Positions 1 through 9,285 of a DNA stretch of 64,000 nucleotides are shown in pieces. The notes under the pieces were generated by a model that worked only from the letters and a program-made list of their open reading frames with translations, was not told the DNA's origin and did not search any database. The stretch lies in NCBI GenBank assembly GCA_016712465.1, contig JADJQZ010000001.1, forward strand, positions 6,696,001 through 6,760,000. The letters run 5' to 3'. Both the position numbers and the translations under genes were made by a program. Position 1 is the first letter of the stretch, and every line of letters begins with the position of its first letter. This stretch comes from Candidatus Obscuribacter sp. Lineage in GTDB: Bacteria; Cyanobacteriota; Vampirovibrionia; Obscuribacterales; Obscuribacteraceae.

Positions 1-71
1 AAAGCGACGCAGGACGCCGAAGCTGGCAGGTTTACTGCTCACTCCGGCGTCCCTTGTGCCTTTCCGTGGTG

Positions 72-755
72 TTACTTGTTCAGGCGAGGGAATTCGCCCG
101 GCGACAGCACGCCCATGGAGACAACCAGCTTCAGACCGTCCTCGATGGAGATGTCTGTGGCGATGGTTTCCTCTTCCGGTACATACTGGGTGAAGCCGCC
201 CGTGGGATTCGGTCCGTGGGGAACGAAGACGGCCAGGATTTTGCGTCCTGTGCCGGATTCCTTCAGCTCCTTGGTGACCAGACCGAGGGTGAGATGGTGA
301 CCCGGAAAACGCAGGAAGACGCAACGCTGGAAGCTGGTGGCGTTGCCGTCACCGAAGGCTTCCATCATCTTGCGCACGGAGCGGTAGATGGCGTTGACGC
401 CCGGGATGTGGATGAAAACATGGTCCACGAGGCGCAGACCCTGTTTGCCGATACGGAACGAAGCCAGCGCGCCCACTGCCATGAAGATGAAGCAGAGCAG
501 GAAGACGCTGAGCAGTCCGTAGGTGGCTTCCATCCAGCCGGCGTATTCTCCGGTGAACCAGGTGGCAGGCAGAAGCCAGTGGGCGACAAGCCTGATGCCG
601 CCGCCTAACCAGCCGTCCGCCAGGTCGAGAACGAACCGGAGGAGCCAGATGGTGACAGCGATCGGAAAAAGAAAGAAAAGCCCACGCATGAAGAAGGCGC
701 GGAGCTTCGGCTCCTTGTCCTTGTTAGGGGAGCCGGGATTTTCGTTTGGGTTCAT
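72..755 (-). CDS. DUF502 family membrane protein
   Basis: This 227-residue protein matches the DUF502 family, inner-membrane proteins of unknown function found in many bacteria and in plants. Two hydrophobic segments are visible, about residues 20-45 and 80-104. They are followed by a soluble C-terminal part carrying the family-type stretches YRSVRKMMEAF and PNPTGGF and ending in VLSPGEFPRL. Length is normal for the family. The start lacks a clear Shine-Dalgarno site, so a nearby downstream start cannot be excluded. It lies 85 nt downstream of the EEP gene on the same strand. The function is not known; membrane location is inferred from the hydrophobic segments. Confidence 0.85.
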   Translation of the reverse strand: MNPNENPGSPNKDKEPKLRAFFMRGLFFLFPIAVTIWLLRFVLDLADGWLGGGIRLVAHWLLPATWFTGEYAGWMEATYGLLSVFLLCFIFMAVGALASFRIGKQGLRLVDHVFIHIPGVNAIYRSVRKMMEAFGDGNATSFQRCVFLRFPGHHLTLGLVTKELKESGTGRKILAVFVPHGPNPTGGFTQYVPEEETIATDISIEDGLKLVVSMGVLSPGEFPRLNK

Positions 756-840
756 TCGATGCTATCGGCTTCTGCCAAGAGAGGGTGTCCTTGTGGACAC
801 CCCCTCCCGCAGAGCTAGGCCGACTCCTTTCCCTGGCTGT

Positions 841-2022
841 TTACTTGACGTCCATGACCACCGAGGCGTGGTCGGTGATGGCCCGCACCGGCAAGCCGGG
901 CAGGTAGTTCAGGCTGATCACGTCCGGCTGACCGACCTTCTTGGACAGGCCGCGCTCCATGTAGAAGTCGAGACGACCACCCATGGTGTGCGTGCCGCGC
1001 GCGTCGGTCGGGTCCACGATGTTGAAGCCCGCGTTCTTGAGCGGGTCCAGGTCCGTGGTCTTGTCGCCGAAGGTGTTCCAGTCGCCCGCGATCAGGGTTT
1101 CGACGTTGGTCGAGCCCTTCAGCACGTGCGCGATGATCGTGGCCTGGTTGCGGCGCACGACACCGGAGACCTGCGGACCGCCGCGCATGGACTTGAGGTG
1201 CACGACGATGTACTTGCGGCGAGTGCCGTTGGTGGTGTCCTCCAGCTCCAGTTCATAGGCCGGACGGAGGTCCGGGATGCCCTGGACGTTGGCGACCGCG
1301 TCGTGGCTGGTGACCGAGATCACCTTGAAGCGGTTGTGGAGCACGAAGCCCACGGCCTGGTTGCGCGTGTTCGGCTTGCAGCAGTAGCTGGTGTAGCCGG
1401 GCACGAGGGTGGCCAGGTGCGCCAGGAAGCCGGGGTCGACTTCGGAAGCGAAGATCAGGTGCGCGCGCTCGACGATGAGCTTGTAGCTGTCCTGGAAGTA
1501 CTTCGCCTTGGCCGGGTCGCCGAACTCGAAGTTCTGCTCCCACATCACCAGGTCGCCCTTCATACCGGCATTGCCGGCAACGACGCGACGACCGGAGACG
1601 ATCTGGGTGACTGCCGAGAGGACGGCGCTGGGGCTGGGCAGCGGCCGGTTACCCGGACCGCCTTTTCCCTTGCCCTTGGACTTGCCGCCGCGAGCGAAGA
1701 GCAGGCCGTCCAGGTCGGTCGGAGACACCGTCTCCAACTTTCCCAGGAAGCCGCGCTTCTCCACCTGCTTCGGCGTCAGCCGGTCGAACATGGTGGGGTC
1801 CTCGGGGTACTTCGGGCGCGTGGCCTGCACGTGATCCGAGTAGGCCTGTTCGGCCTTGATCAGCTTGGCCAGGTCCTGCGGACGCAGCAACTCCAGCTCG
1901 GGACCTTCCTGCAGGTCGAGAACCAGTTCGATGCCGGTGTTCACGATGGACTTGGCCGGGGACTTCTTGGCGCCGGTCTTGGAAGTGCGACCATTGCCCT
2001 TGGTGGTGATTTTCTTAGACAT
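841..2022 (-). CDS. Endonuclease/exonuclease/phosphatase (EEP) superfamily protein
   Basis: The protein has 393 residues from the ATG at 2022, which sits behind an AAGGAG site; an upstream in-frame extension exists but lacks such a site. The first 150 residues are Lys/Gly-rich and low in complexity. The rest is an EEP fold with the usual metal and catalytic signatures: FASEVDP (metal Glu), VVHLKSM, GDWNTFGD (Asp314, Asn316) and the terminal TDHAS (Asp384-His385). EEP enzymes cleave phosphodiester or phosphomonoester bonds in nucleic acids, inositides or lipids; the substrate cannot be read from sequence. A second, differently built EEP protein occurs at 30855-32030. Third positions are strongly G/C. 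It is transcribed away from the HAD gene across a 1.3 kb gap. Confidence 0.8.
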   Translation of the reverse strand: MSKKITTKGNGRTSKTGAKKSPAKSIVNTGIELVLDLQEGPELELLRPQDLAKLIKAEQAYSDHVQATRPKYPEDPTMFDRLTPKQVEKRGFLGKLETVSPTDLDGLLFARGGKSKGKGKGGPGNRPLPSPSAVLSAVTQIVSGRRVVAGNAGMKGDLVMWEQNFEFGDPAKAKYFQDSYKLIVERAHLIFASEVDPGFLAHLATLVPGYTSYCCKPNTRNQAVGFVLHNRFKVISVTSHDAVANVQGIPDLRPAYELELEDTTNGTRRKYIVVHLKSMRGGPQVSGVVRRNQATIIAHVLKGSTNVETLIAGDWNTFGDKTTDLDPLKNAGFNIVDPTDARGTHTMGGRLDFYMERGLSKKVGQPDVISLNYLPGLPVRAITDHASVVMDVK

Positions 2023-3361
2023 AATGAGACTCCTTGTTTGGGACTTTGTCCCGTGTTTCCAGGTGCAGAAGCCCGGAGGATTGAGGATGGACACAGCTCT
2101 GCAATGTTGCTGCGCCAGTTGGAGAGTCACACGTGCCAGAGGCTCATGTTCGGCTCCGGTTATCAAAGAAACGTGCAGTTGTTCCAGCTCTGGATTGGGG
2201 CCAGGTGCTTGGAGCAATCTGAACTCAAACCTTCCAGCCATGTCGGAGACAACCCGAGCCACTCTGCAATCCGTGAGTAATCACCTCTCTCGGGAAAGAG
2301 AAGGTAAGGTCTCGATTGAGTACGGGGTGCAGGTGTTCTTAGGTTATTTGCCGAAAAAGTTGAAAGATATGGACCTTCAACCTAGGCTTTGACCGTATTG
2401 ATAAGCAAGATCTATCAGTACTGGGACCTACAGGTTTAATGAGGAAAAGGTCCGAGAGCACCCGGCGGAACATGCAACAGTTAGCCTACCGAGCGCATAT
2501 AGACCTTGCGAGGTATCGCTAAGTGCGACGGAATCATTTAATCCAGGAACTATTCTGAAATTGGCTCCAGTTGTGGATGCCAAGTGGTAGATTAAGCCCG
2601 TCACATCTGTCGTTGGCATGTTTTCCAAGAGGGATCAAAGGAAATTTGCTTAATGCCTGGGGCTTTTGGTAGACCAGAGTCAGCTAGCAGTCGGGCTGAC
2701 CAGTTAGTATTCAGAAAAACCACATCTTCCCGTGAGTGCATCACTCAGCTATCTTCTTGGATTGTGGCTTCTTATTGTTAGTACCGAATAGCCAGCAACA
2801 ATTGAATAAATCTTCCAGGGAAGTTGGTGCATAGCGCCTTTCCTATTTTGAACTTTTTAGGGGGCTTGTTTCTGACCGGTTAGCAGATAGCGAGACTGTT
2901 GGGAACCTGCAGCAATAGCTGATTTCGTTCGAGTCCATCTCGGAATGGGACGCACATCGACACTTGGAAACGTGGGTTTTTTAACTGCGCTATGTGTCAA
3001 ATATACCGGATCGACTTTTCAAGGCCGGTCGGGTGGCGAAAAGTGGTCGCGAGTCATACAAAAGGCCATTGTGTTGACATCTTGATATCTGTACTTTGGA
3101 GATACGTTTTCCTTTCCAAATTCCAGAGTCATTTAACCCAAAAGCCCATAACAAACCGCCCCCCGCTCTCATCAAGCATGTGTCTGTGACACAGGGTGCA
3201 TAACAGCTTTCGGGTTAGTGACTTTGTTCAAGGCGAGGAAACGCGTGTTGTTTCAACTTCGGCATGGAAATCCTTTCGTGCTCGAGGCGTTTTATCTAAA
3301 CCAGTCCGGCAAGTCCCGACAAGCGAAGTCGGTAGAACCCGGACGCAAAGTGAGGTACCTC
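2023..3361. other. Long non-coding gap between divergent genes
   Basis: About 1.3 kb separates the start of the EEP gene (minus strand) from the start of the HAD gene (plus strand). It is visibly richer in A/T than both flanks. Short open frames exist but none has a convincing start or protein-like composition. Divergent promoters must lie here; I could not pinpoint them. No tRNA, repeat or terminator was recognised. Confidence 0.5.
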
Positions 3362-4384
3362 ATGACGAATCAATCTGTCTCGCACAAGAAACTGTCCGCT
3401 GGCAAGCGCAAGCGCGCCACCGCTCCGCACACCAAGCTCCTGGGTACGGACATGGACTCCACCATCGGCTTGTTCTGGTCGTACTTCGTTCCGGCCATGG
3501 ACAAGATCAGCCCCATCCTGGCTGCCAAGCTCGGTGTTCCCCAGGAGGAATTCGAGCGCGAACTCGGTCGTGTCATGCACAAGCGTGGCACTCACGAGTG
3601 GCCCTGGGTGCTGGAAGAGACCAAGTATCGCCGTGAGTGGAAGGGCACTCCGCAGAGCTTCCGCACGGAAATCTCGGAACCCTTCTGGAACACGCTGGAC
3701 GAGATGCGCGCCAAGTATCTCCGCCCCTTCGACGACGTGCTCGAGACCATCGACGCGCTCAACGCCAAGGGTGTGAAGATCGCCATCGTCTCGGATGCCC
3801 CGTTCTACATGGCGCTCACCCGCGCCTGCGACCATGGCATCGACGGCAAGATCGAAGCGCTCTACGCTCTCGACGCGCCGTTGCCGGACGTGTCCGAATT
3901 CATCGACCCCTTCGACATGCAGCTCGGACTTGAGCGCATCGCGGCTCTCGAGGCGCGTTCGCACAAGTTCAAGATCGTCCGCAAGCTTCCGAAGAACTTC
4001 GAGAAGCCGAACCCGGGCGGTCTGGCCATGGCCATGAAGGACTTCGGCGTCAAGCCCAGCGAGACGCTGTTCATCGGTGATTCGGCCAAGAAGGACGGTG
4101 GCGCGGCGGAAGCCTGCGGTGTCCGGTTCATCTGGGCTCGCTACGGCATCTACCTGCCCCCGGCCTACGTCGACCTTGTCGACCGTCGCTTCACCCCTAC
4201 GGGAGAGGCGCCGACCAACGGTCACGGCATCACCTACCGGCCGTCCGTTCTGCCTCCCATGGTGGAAAAGGCTGCTTCCTTCGAAGCGGTTCTCAACCAT
4301 CTGGGCAAGGAGCGCCGGCCGCACCGCAAGACCATCCTCAACCCGTCGGCTCGTCCGCAGGGTACCGAGGAGGTCGGGCACTGA
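3362..4384 (+). CDS. HAD-superfamily hydrolase
   Basis: The protein has 340 residues, starting at the ATG at 3362 behind GAGGT; the frame stays open upstream but has no better site. All four HAD motifs are present: motif I DMDST (nucleophile Asp30, acid Asp32), motif II IVSDAP (Ser144), motif III Lys215 in FEKPNPGG, and motif IV GDSAKKD (Asp240, Asp245). A helical cap of about 100 residues lies between motifs I and II. HAD enzymes with an Asp two residues after the nucleophile are usually phosphatases. The cap is large and the substrate cannot be told. It is followed by a strong hairpin and two small genes in the same orientation. A role as nucleotide or RNA-end phosphatase is possible but not shown. 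Confidence 0.85.
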   Translation: MTNQSVSHKKLSAGKRKRATAPHTKLLGTDMDSTIGLFWSYFVPAMDKISPILAAKLGVPQEEFERELGRVMHKRGTHEWPWVLEETKYRREWKGTPQSFRTEISEPFWNTLDEMRAKYLRPFDDVLETIDALNAKGVKIAIVSDAPFYMALTRACDHGIDGKIEALYALDAPLPDVSEFIDPFDMQLGLERIAALEARSHKFKIVRKLPKNFEKPNPGGLAMAMKDFGVKPSETLFIGDSAKKDGGAAEACGVRFIWARYGIYLPPAYVDLVDRRFTPTGEAPTNGHGITYRPSVLPPMVEKAASFEAVLNHLGKERRPHRKTILNPSARPQGTEEVGH

Positions 4385-4401
4385 ACCTGCTTCGCGGCGT
4401 A

Positions 4402-4437
4402 CCCGGACGGCAGGCTCTCTGAGCCTGTTTGTCCGGG
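4402..4437 (+). terminator. Strong hairpin after HAD gene
   Basis: CCCGGAC and CAGGCTC pair with GAGCCTG and GTCCGGG around a TCT loop, with a short internal loop. There is no clear T tract, so it may be a processing or stability hairpin rather than a full terminator. Confidence 0.55.
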
Positions 4438-4480
4438 GCGTTGCGGAGTCCCTTTTGTATATAACCAATTGGAGGACTCC

Positions 4481-4774
4481 ATGACGCAAGTTGCTCATGT
4501 ACCAATCGGCGGAGAGGAAAGGACCCGGGAAGTTGCTTCCGGCCTTGCCTACCCGCAGCCCGTGGAAGTACAGATCGAGGGACAGGTGCACCAGGCTCAA
4601 CTGGAACTTGTCACTCGTCTGGACAGCCAGCTCACCCGCACTCACCTCGGCGAGGAAGTGCCCACCGGCCAGTATGGCTACACCGTCTGGGAAGTCGTGA
4701 CCCTGTCCGGACAGGTTCTGGCGGTGACGCGCTGTCTGGGCGGCGGCATCATCAATCCCCACGTATCTCACTGA
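4481..4774 (+). CDS. Hypothetical protein, 97 aa
   Basis: The ATG at 4481 follows a perfect GGAGG site. The product is soluble, without a signal peptide or membrane segment. Its second half (GYTVWEVVTLSGQVLAVTRC) looks like beta structure. I recognise no family. It lies 96 nt after the HAD gene and 10 nt before the next small gene, so the three probably form one unit. Codon use matches the HAD gene. Confidence 0.65.
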   Translation: MTQVAHVPIGGEERTREVASGLAYPQPVEVQIEGQVHQAQLELVTRLDSQLTRTHLGEEVPTGQYGYTVWEVVTLSGQVLAVTRCLGGGIINPHVSH

Positions 4775-4784
4775 AGGAGGCTCC

Positions 4785-5021
4785 ATGGCCAAACGTATGC
4801 ACAAAGTGTCCGCACCCAAGAAGGGCGGCAACACCATCACCATCACCATCGATGGAGAACAGCAGGCGAAGATGCGCAAGGCGGCAAGCCGTCAGGCGCA
4901 AATCGACGCCGGCATGTACACCAAGAGCGGTGCTGGTACCCACGGTGGTGGACAGCGCTCGGAGAATCGCCGCGAACGCCACAAGGCTCGCCAGGCGGTT
5001 CGCTCCGGTCAGTACGACTGA
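4785..5021 (+). CDS. Small basic protein, 78 aa
   Basis: The ATG at 4785 follows GGAGG. The product is strongly basic (KRMHKVSAPKKGG at the N-terminus, RSENRRERHKARQ near the C-terminus) and lacks hydrophobic segments. Such composition suits nucleic-acid binding, but this is only inferred. The central part ITITIDGEQQAKMRKAASRQ resembles a beta strand followed by a helix. It ends the HAD unit; a rho-independent terminator follows about 50 nt later. Confidence 0.65.
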   Translation: MAKRMHKVSAPKKGGNTITITIDGEQQAKMRKAASRQAQIDAGMYTKSGAGTHGGGQRSENRRERHKARQAVRSGQYD

Positions 5022-5072
5022 GGGGAGAGCCGCCATGACGGCAGTTCATTCGCTCAGCGACCACTTCAGAAA

Positions 5073-5110
5073 AGCTCTGGATCCGCCTGGATTCAGGGCT
5101 TTTCTTTTTT
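5073..5110 (+). terminator. Rho-independent terminator of the HAD unit
   Basis: AGCTCTGGATCC pairs with GGATTCAGGGCT (two wobble pairs) around GCCT and is followed by a T-rich tail TTTCTTTTTT. Confidence 0.8.
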
Positions 5111-5136
5111 GGTTTATAATACGATAAGCAATAGTA
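5108..5136 (+). promoter_or_regulatory. Bipartite promoter-like element, copy 1
   Basis: TTTGGT, six bases, TACGATAAGC, AA, then TAGTAGG. This is one of seven intergenic sites in the window with the same geometry. It directly follows a terminator T tract and lies upstream of the MocR-type regulator, for which it could be the promoter (hexamer TTGG.. and TAGTAG about 17 bp apart). Confidence 0.55.
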
Positions 5137-5273
5137 GGAATAATCGGTTGAAGAGAAAGCTGATGCTCGTGTGCTGCAGCCTGGGCTGGATACACGGATG
5201 ATTTAGTCGCTTTCAAGCAGGCAAGGGTGTTGTGAATTGTTATACTGGGCGCTCACCTTATCTGCGTCGCCCA

Positions 5274-6764
5274 ATGGATTTTCCCTTAATTCTTGACCGA
5301 GAAAGCCAGGAGCCTTTGCACAGGCAGCTCACAGCCGCCATGAAAGAGGCAATCACCAGTGGTCGTCTCTGTGCCGGGCAGGGGCTTCCCTCCTCTCGTG
5401 AGCTTGCTTCCGCCCTGGGTGTTTCAAGAGATACAGTGGTGCGCAGTTATCAGGACCTTACCAGTCAAGGTTACATCTCCCTCGTGCCCAATTGTGGAAC
5501 TTTCGTAAGCGTCAAGCCCCTTACTTCAGACTCGAAGCTGAAGACCTCTGGGCTTATGGAAGCTAGTGAAGCAGAGCTTTTAAGCCAGGCGACGAGCGCC
5601 GGATTGTCAGATTTTGCAAGGCGACTTCTGAGTTCCTCGTATGCCGGTGCCACAGCTGCCGATTTGCCGAACTTGAACTACGGCGCGGCTCCTCGTGATG
5701 CGCTTCCTTTCAAAATTTGGCGGCAGTTGCTCAGTCAGCGCAGTTCTATCAACAAGAGCGATTCGGAGTTTTTGGACTTTGACGCTAACGAAATCTTTGG
5801 CTATGAGCCTTTGCGAGAACAGGTGTGCCGTTTTCTTAATCGGGCCAAGGGCTTGCATTGCGATCCCAGTCAAGTTGTAGTGTTTACCGATTCTCAAAGT
5901 GGATTGGATCTGATTGCAAGAGTCTTGATTAATCCTGGAGATCTTGTGGTGCTTGAGAATCCGGGTTATTCAGGTGCTCGCGAATTGTTTCAGGCCTACG
6001 GCGCGGAGATTAGCTACGTGCCGGTAGATGAAAATGGTTTGAACACCGCCCTATTGCCCGTTCCGGCACAACCTTGCAAGTTGATTTATGTCAGTCCTTC
6101 GCATCAGGATCCGACCGGCGCTGTCCTTACCCTCTCGCGCAGAAAAGAACTGCTGGCCTGGGCCGAAAAACATTGCCGGTTCATAGTGGAAGATGCATTT
6201 GACAGTGATTACAACTATAGCGCCAATTCACTTCCGGCCTTGCAGGCAATGACCGGCTCCACTCCGGTTTTGTATTTGTACAGCTTCTGGAAGCTTCTCT
6301 TTCCTCTGGTCAGTACCGGCTGTCTGGTGCTGCCTGAGCCGCTGGTGTCGGCATTTGGACGAGCCAAGCGCTATGTTGATAGGAATTTTTCCCTGACTGA
6401 GCACCAGGCTCTTTCGGACTTTCTGGCCGAGGGGCATCTGGAGAGGCATATTTATAAAACCAGGCAGCTTTACAGGCGCCGCAGGCAGGCGCTCATTTTC
6501 GCATTGAAGCAAATTCTTGGTGCCGCCGTCAGGATCCCTCGGGAAAGCGGCGGTCTTCATCTGAGTCTGCATCTATCCCTTCCTTGTTCGCAGGAGCAGG
6601 TGCTCGATTCTGCTCGGAGGGTGGGCTTAATGCTGGTGTCTGCCTCTCCATACTATGCCGGAGGGGGCCCTGAGGAAGAGTATTTAGTTGATTTTGCCGG
6701 GCTGCCGGAAGAGCAATCCCTCGCGGTTGTATCTGCCTTTGCCGGAAATTTGGAGCTCCTGTGA
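5274..6764 (+). CDS. MocR/PdxR-type GntR-aminotransferase regulator
   Basis: The protein has about 496 residues. The N-terminal 70 residues form a GntR-type winged helix (LHRQLTAAMKEAITSGRL, then PSSRELASALGVSRDTV). A fold-type I aminotransferase domain follows, with DPTGAVL, the Asp-containing EDAFDSDYN and the PLP lysine Lys340 in SFWKLLFP. Proteins of this build are transcription factors that sense pyridoxal phosphate or amino-acid adducts, often controlling PLP or amino-acid metabolism. The target here is unknown, as no pdx or gab genes adjoin. A GTG at 5232 behind AAGGG is an alternative start that would add 14 residues. Codon use is mixed, unlike the GC-rich HAD unit before it. Confidence 0.85.
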   Translation: MDFPLILDRESQEPLHRQLTAAMKEAITSGRLCAGQGLPSSRELASALGVSRDTVVRSYQDLTSQGYISLVPNCGTFVSVKPLTSDSKLKTSGLMEASEAELLSQATSAGLSDFARRLLSSSYAGATAADLPNLNYGAAPRDALPFKIWRQLLSQRSSINKSDSEFLDFDANEIFGYEPLREQVCRFLNRAKGLHCDPSQVVVFTDSQSGLDLIARVLINPGDLVVLENPGYSGARELFQAYGAEISYVPVDENGLNTALLPVPAQPCKLIYVSPSHQDPTGAVLTLSRRKELLAWAEKHCRFIVEDAFDSDYNYSANSLPALQAMTGSTPVLYLYSFWKLLFPLVSTGCLVLPEPLVSAFGRAKRYVDRNFSLTEHQALSDFLAEGHLERHIYKTRQLYRRRRQALIFALKQILGAAVRIPRESGGLHLSLHLSLPCSQEQVLDSARRVGLMLVSASPYYAGGGPEEEYLVDFAGLPEEQSLAVVSAFAGNLELL

Positions 6765-7192
6765 TGATTCAGAGATGTGGGGGGCTTGCCGTCCGGTGAC
6801 TGTGAAAATTAACCGTCCGGTATCAAGTTTGCGAAGTGCATTTTTGGCTTACGTGGTGAATTTGGTTGCTTGTTGCCATGGTTTTGAAGTTTCATGGTGG
6901 GTAGCGACCCGTTCTTTCTCTTCCACCTGCTTGGGACCTGTAAATTCTGAAACCCGCAAGCCGATAGTTTGAATTGAGCGTGAGCCGAAAGTGAACGGCT
7001 TATGTGGCTTTTCGATTGGCTGCAGGCGTTTTTGTTTGCGGAATGCACCGTCAGCTTGGTTGCTTCCCTGCCGGTTATCGGATTCAGATTGGGACTGCGC
7101 ACTAGTCTGCTTTTCAAAAAGAACCGCCGGAATGGCTGCCGAATTGGGCTCCGCCGGCAATTAAACCAACCATTATTTGTGAAGGAATTAAC
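6765..7192. other. Intergenic region, no gene seen
   Basis: About 430 nt between the MocR regulator and the next unknown gene. I see no convincing reading frame, tRNA or terminator hairpin. It should contain the promoter of the downstream gene. Confidence 0.4.
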
Positions 7193-8083
7193 ATGACTTC
7201 AGCAGTATCTTCCGCAACTATCAGCACGGCCGAATTCGTAGATGCTTACCCGGAGCTATTTGCTCTCTACCGGCAGCTTGTTGTCTCCGCGCTTTCGTTT
7301 CAAAAAGCTGTGCACGGGAATCTAATGCAAATGATTGGTGCTCGTGCTCTGAGAATCGAGGAGCGCTTCGCCCGGAAGCTCAAGCAGGCTAAAAGCGCCT
7401 ACGAGCTTTCAATAAGTGAACTTTTCAGGCGCTACCAGGATGACGAACGGACCATCAAAGGGGTTTTGGAGCAAACCCTGATTGATCTGGCCGCTGAGAG
7501 GAAACTTGCCCAGGAGCCGTTCGTAAAGGAGGCCGAGGAGGCCGGCGTGCGCTTGCATGAGCGGTTTGGCACCGATCCCATAGCGAAGATCTGCTATCAC
7601 GAGCTTGGTCTTTCGAAGAGAGCATTTGACCGGGAGCGGGATGGAGATTCATACAGGGAGGCTAGCATAGCCATAACCAGGCACCTTAGTGAGCAGAAGC
7701 TGCCTTCAGAGAAGGTCTATTCCGACAAAGCAGCCCAGGCCCATGAAAATTGCAACAGGGAGTTAAGGGCTCTTGCTCAGAGGTTCGCGGCTGCCATTGC
7801 CCCTTACCAGGCTATATGGAAAAGGCAGGTCAAGGCTTCCGAAAGGAATAGAGCTAGAGCTCTCGCTCGTAAGCTTGAGGCCGAGACCCGGGGATTCCAA
7901 AAGATGGATGATCAGCTCTTGAAGTTTCGCGAGCGCAGACTGAAGCTTGTTGAAAGCTTTCTTGAGCGGCAGGACGTAGAGGTTTTGAAAGATAGTCTGG
8001 AGGCGGAATTGGTTTTGATTGCGTCTCTGACACCCAGGATAAAGCCGGCTAGATTTAGGATATATGCCTCTGTTAGTGGTTAA
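7193..8083 (+). CDS. Helical protein of unknown function, 296 aa
   Basis: The ATG at 7193 follows GAAGGAATT. The product is almost wholly alpha-helical, with long charged stretches suggesting coiled coils (about residues 40-110 and 190-265, rich in Arg, Lys, Glu and Ala). No signal peptide, membrane segment or catalytic motif is visible, and I recognise no family. It stands alone between two non-coding gaps. The gap after it holds one copy of the repeated two-hairpin RNA-like unit. A similar unit follows the next gene. Confidence 0.7.
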   Translation: MTSAVSSATISTAEFVDAYPELFALYRQLVVSALSFQKAVHGNLMQMIGARALRIEERFARKLKQAKSAYELSISELFRRYQDDERTIKGVLEQTLIDLAAERKLAQEPFVKEAEEAGVRLHERFGTDPIAKICYHELGLSKRAFDRERDGDSYREASIAITRHLSEQKLPSEKVYSDKAAQAHENCNRELRALAQRFAAAIAPYQAIWKRQVKASERNRARALARKLEAETRGFQKMDDQLLKFRERRLKLVESFLERQDVEVLKDSLEAELVLIASLTPRIKPARFRIYASVSG

Positions 8084-8171
8084 TCCTGTTTGTTTGGCGC
8101 CTATCTAAATGACCTGGCGTTATCTAACTGAGCGGTTAAATACCATTACTTCCTTCGTTAACGCAGGCTGC

Positions 8172-8321
8172 CCGAATTCTGCCAAATCTCCGGGGCAGAA
8201 TAGTCTGCAAGCTGGTCGATAGTTGTTCTGGTCGGCTGATGACCTCGGTTGTCGGGAAAGTGTGGACCGAAGGTTTGCGAAGATCTCTCATGGTGATATC
8301 GAATACGGTATCACCGCTTTG
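8172..8321 (+). ncRNA. Two-hairpin RNA-like unit, copy A
   Basis: Hairpin 1 (8172-8203): ATTCTGCC pairs with GGCAGAAT. Hairpin 2 (8292-8316): GGTGATATCG, loop AATA, CGGTATCACC, then the conserved tail CGCTTTG. A second unit at 9286-9438 has the same two hairpins at nearly the same distance (120 versus 123 nt between starts). Base changes keep the stems paired. Whether this is a riboswitch-like leader, an sRNA or a protein-binding DNA site is not known. The orientation is assumed. Confidence 0.5.
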
Positions 8322-8693
8322 GCTTGTCGTGTTTCTGTGTGGGCGGAAACGAGCCTGGTTACTGGGTTTTGAGGTTGTCGACAGGTGTGCTAGTCGATCG
8401 CAGAGAGCTTCTCTGGAATATCAGGGGGAAGTCTCCCACTGATATTGCATTCAATAGCCGGTTTCATCATTTTAAATGACAGGTAAAGACTGTCAGTGTT
8501 CAGTTGTCTTATCACAACGCACTGGCAGGATTCTCACTTAAGTCGGAACCAAATCAATTAACAATTTATGCTTGCCGGCTCGAGAACTGGTTTCTCGCGG
8601 CAGAGCCTATTTTGATTTGTTGCCGTTCCTGACTCGCTTGTGGAAGACAAGCTGATCCAAATCATTCACCTCATTAAGTAAAGGATGCGATTC

Positions 8694-9161
8694 ATGAACA
8701 AAATTTCTGCAGTTCCCGTTGTTGAACTCTCCGTTAACCTCCACATTCCTGTCAGCGTGCTGGCTCGAGTGCCAGAGAAACTGCGTCTGGTTCGTGAGGC
8801 GATCAGAGTCTTTTTCAAGGGGGGGCTTGCTCATTCCCAGGAAAACGATCCAGCATTCACGACAATAGTTCTGGCAATTGAGGACGCCAGCTACTGTCTC
8901 AAATGTATTATTAAGACAGCGACCGCACTTGATAGCGATGTGGGAAGGTTCACCTTTTCGCGGCAAAAGGCGGAGATCCTCAGAGCGGCGAATTCGGCCA
9001 GGCAGGTGCTCGAGTCCATCGATTCGATCTGTGGAAATTTCCGTTACTATCCCGCTTTCAAGGAGACTTTTGAAGATGCAGCGACGGTCTGTGCCGTAGT
9101 AAATGCACTGGATGCCTCCAGGGAAGAAATTCGGTCGGTCTTGAGCGCCTATGGCTACTAA
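8694..9161 (+). CDS. Hypothetical protein, 155 aa
   Basis: The ATG at 8694 lies 9 nt after AAAGGA. The product is mostly helical and soluble, with no signal peptide and no known motif. It has four Cys residues, CLKC at about residue 65 being one close pair. It is followed by a good terminator. About 600 nt of non-coding DNA carrying a conserved two-hairpin unit precede it, and a second copy of that unit follows. The unit may control this gene or its neighbour. Confidence 0.65.
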   Translation: MNKISAVPVVELSVNLHIPVSVLARVPEKLRLVREAIRVFFKGGLAHSQENDPAFTTIVLAIEDASYCLKCIIKTATALDSDVGRFTFSRQKAEILRAANSARQVLESIDSICGNFRYYPAFKETFEDAATVCAVVNALDASREEIRSVLSAYGY

Positions 9162-9173
9162 GACTTGAGCACT

Positions 9174-9203
9174 GAGAGAGAGGGGCTTTTCGCCCTTTCT
9201 CTC
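9174..9203 (+). terminator. Terminator after the 155-aa gene
   Basis: GAGAGAGAGGGGC and GCCCTTTCTCTC pair around TTTTC; a T-rich stretch TTTCTTTTG follows after a short G-rich spacer. Confidence 0.65.
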
Positions 9204-9285
9204 CAGGGGGATTTCTTTTGGGGGAAAGATAGTGGACCGGTCTAATGGTTATGGTGGCTAATTAACTTTGGGGCAGTTCGAATGA

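Noticed and set aside
2880..2960. tRNA-like TTCGAGTCC near 2924
   Set aside because: No acceptor stem, anticodon arm or CCA-proximal pairing could be formed around it.
5035..5127. Short frame MTAVHSLSDHFRKALDPPG after the small basic protein gene
   Set aside because: It runs through the rho-independent terminator and its T tract; likely chance despite a purine-rich stretch before its ATG.
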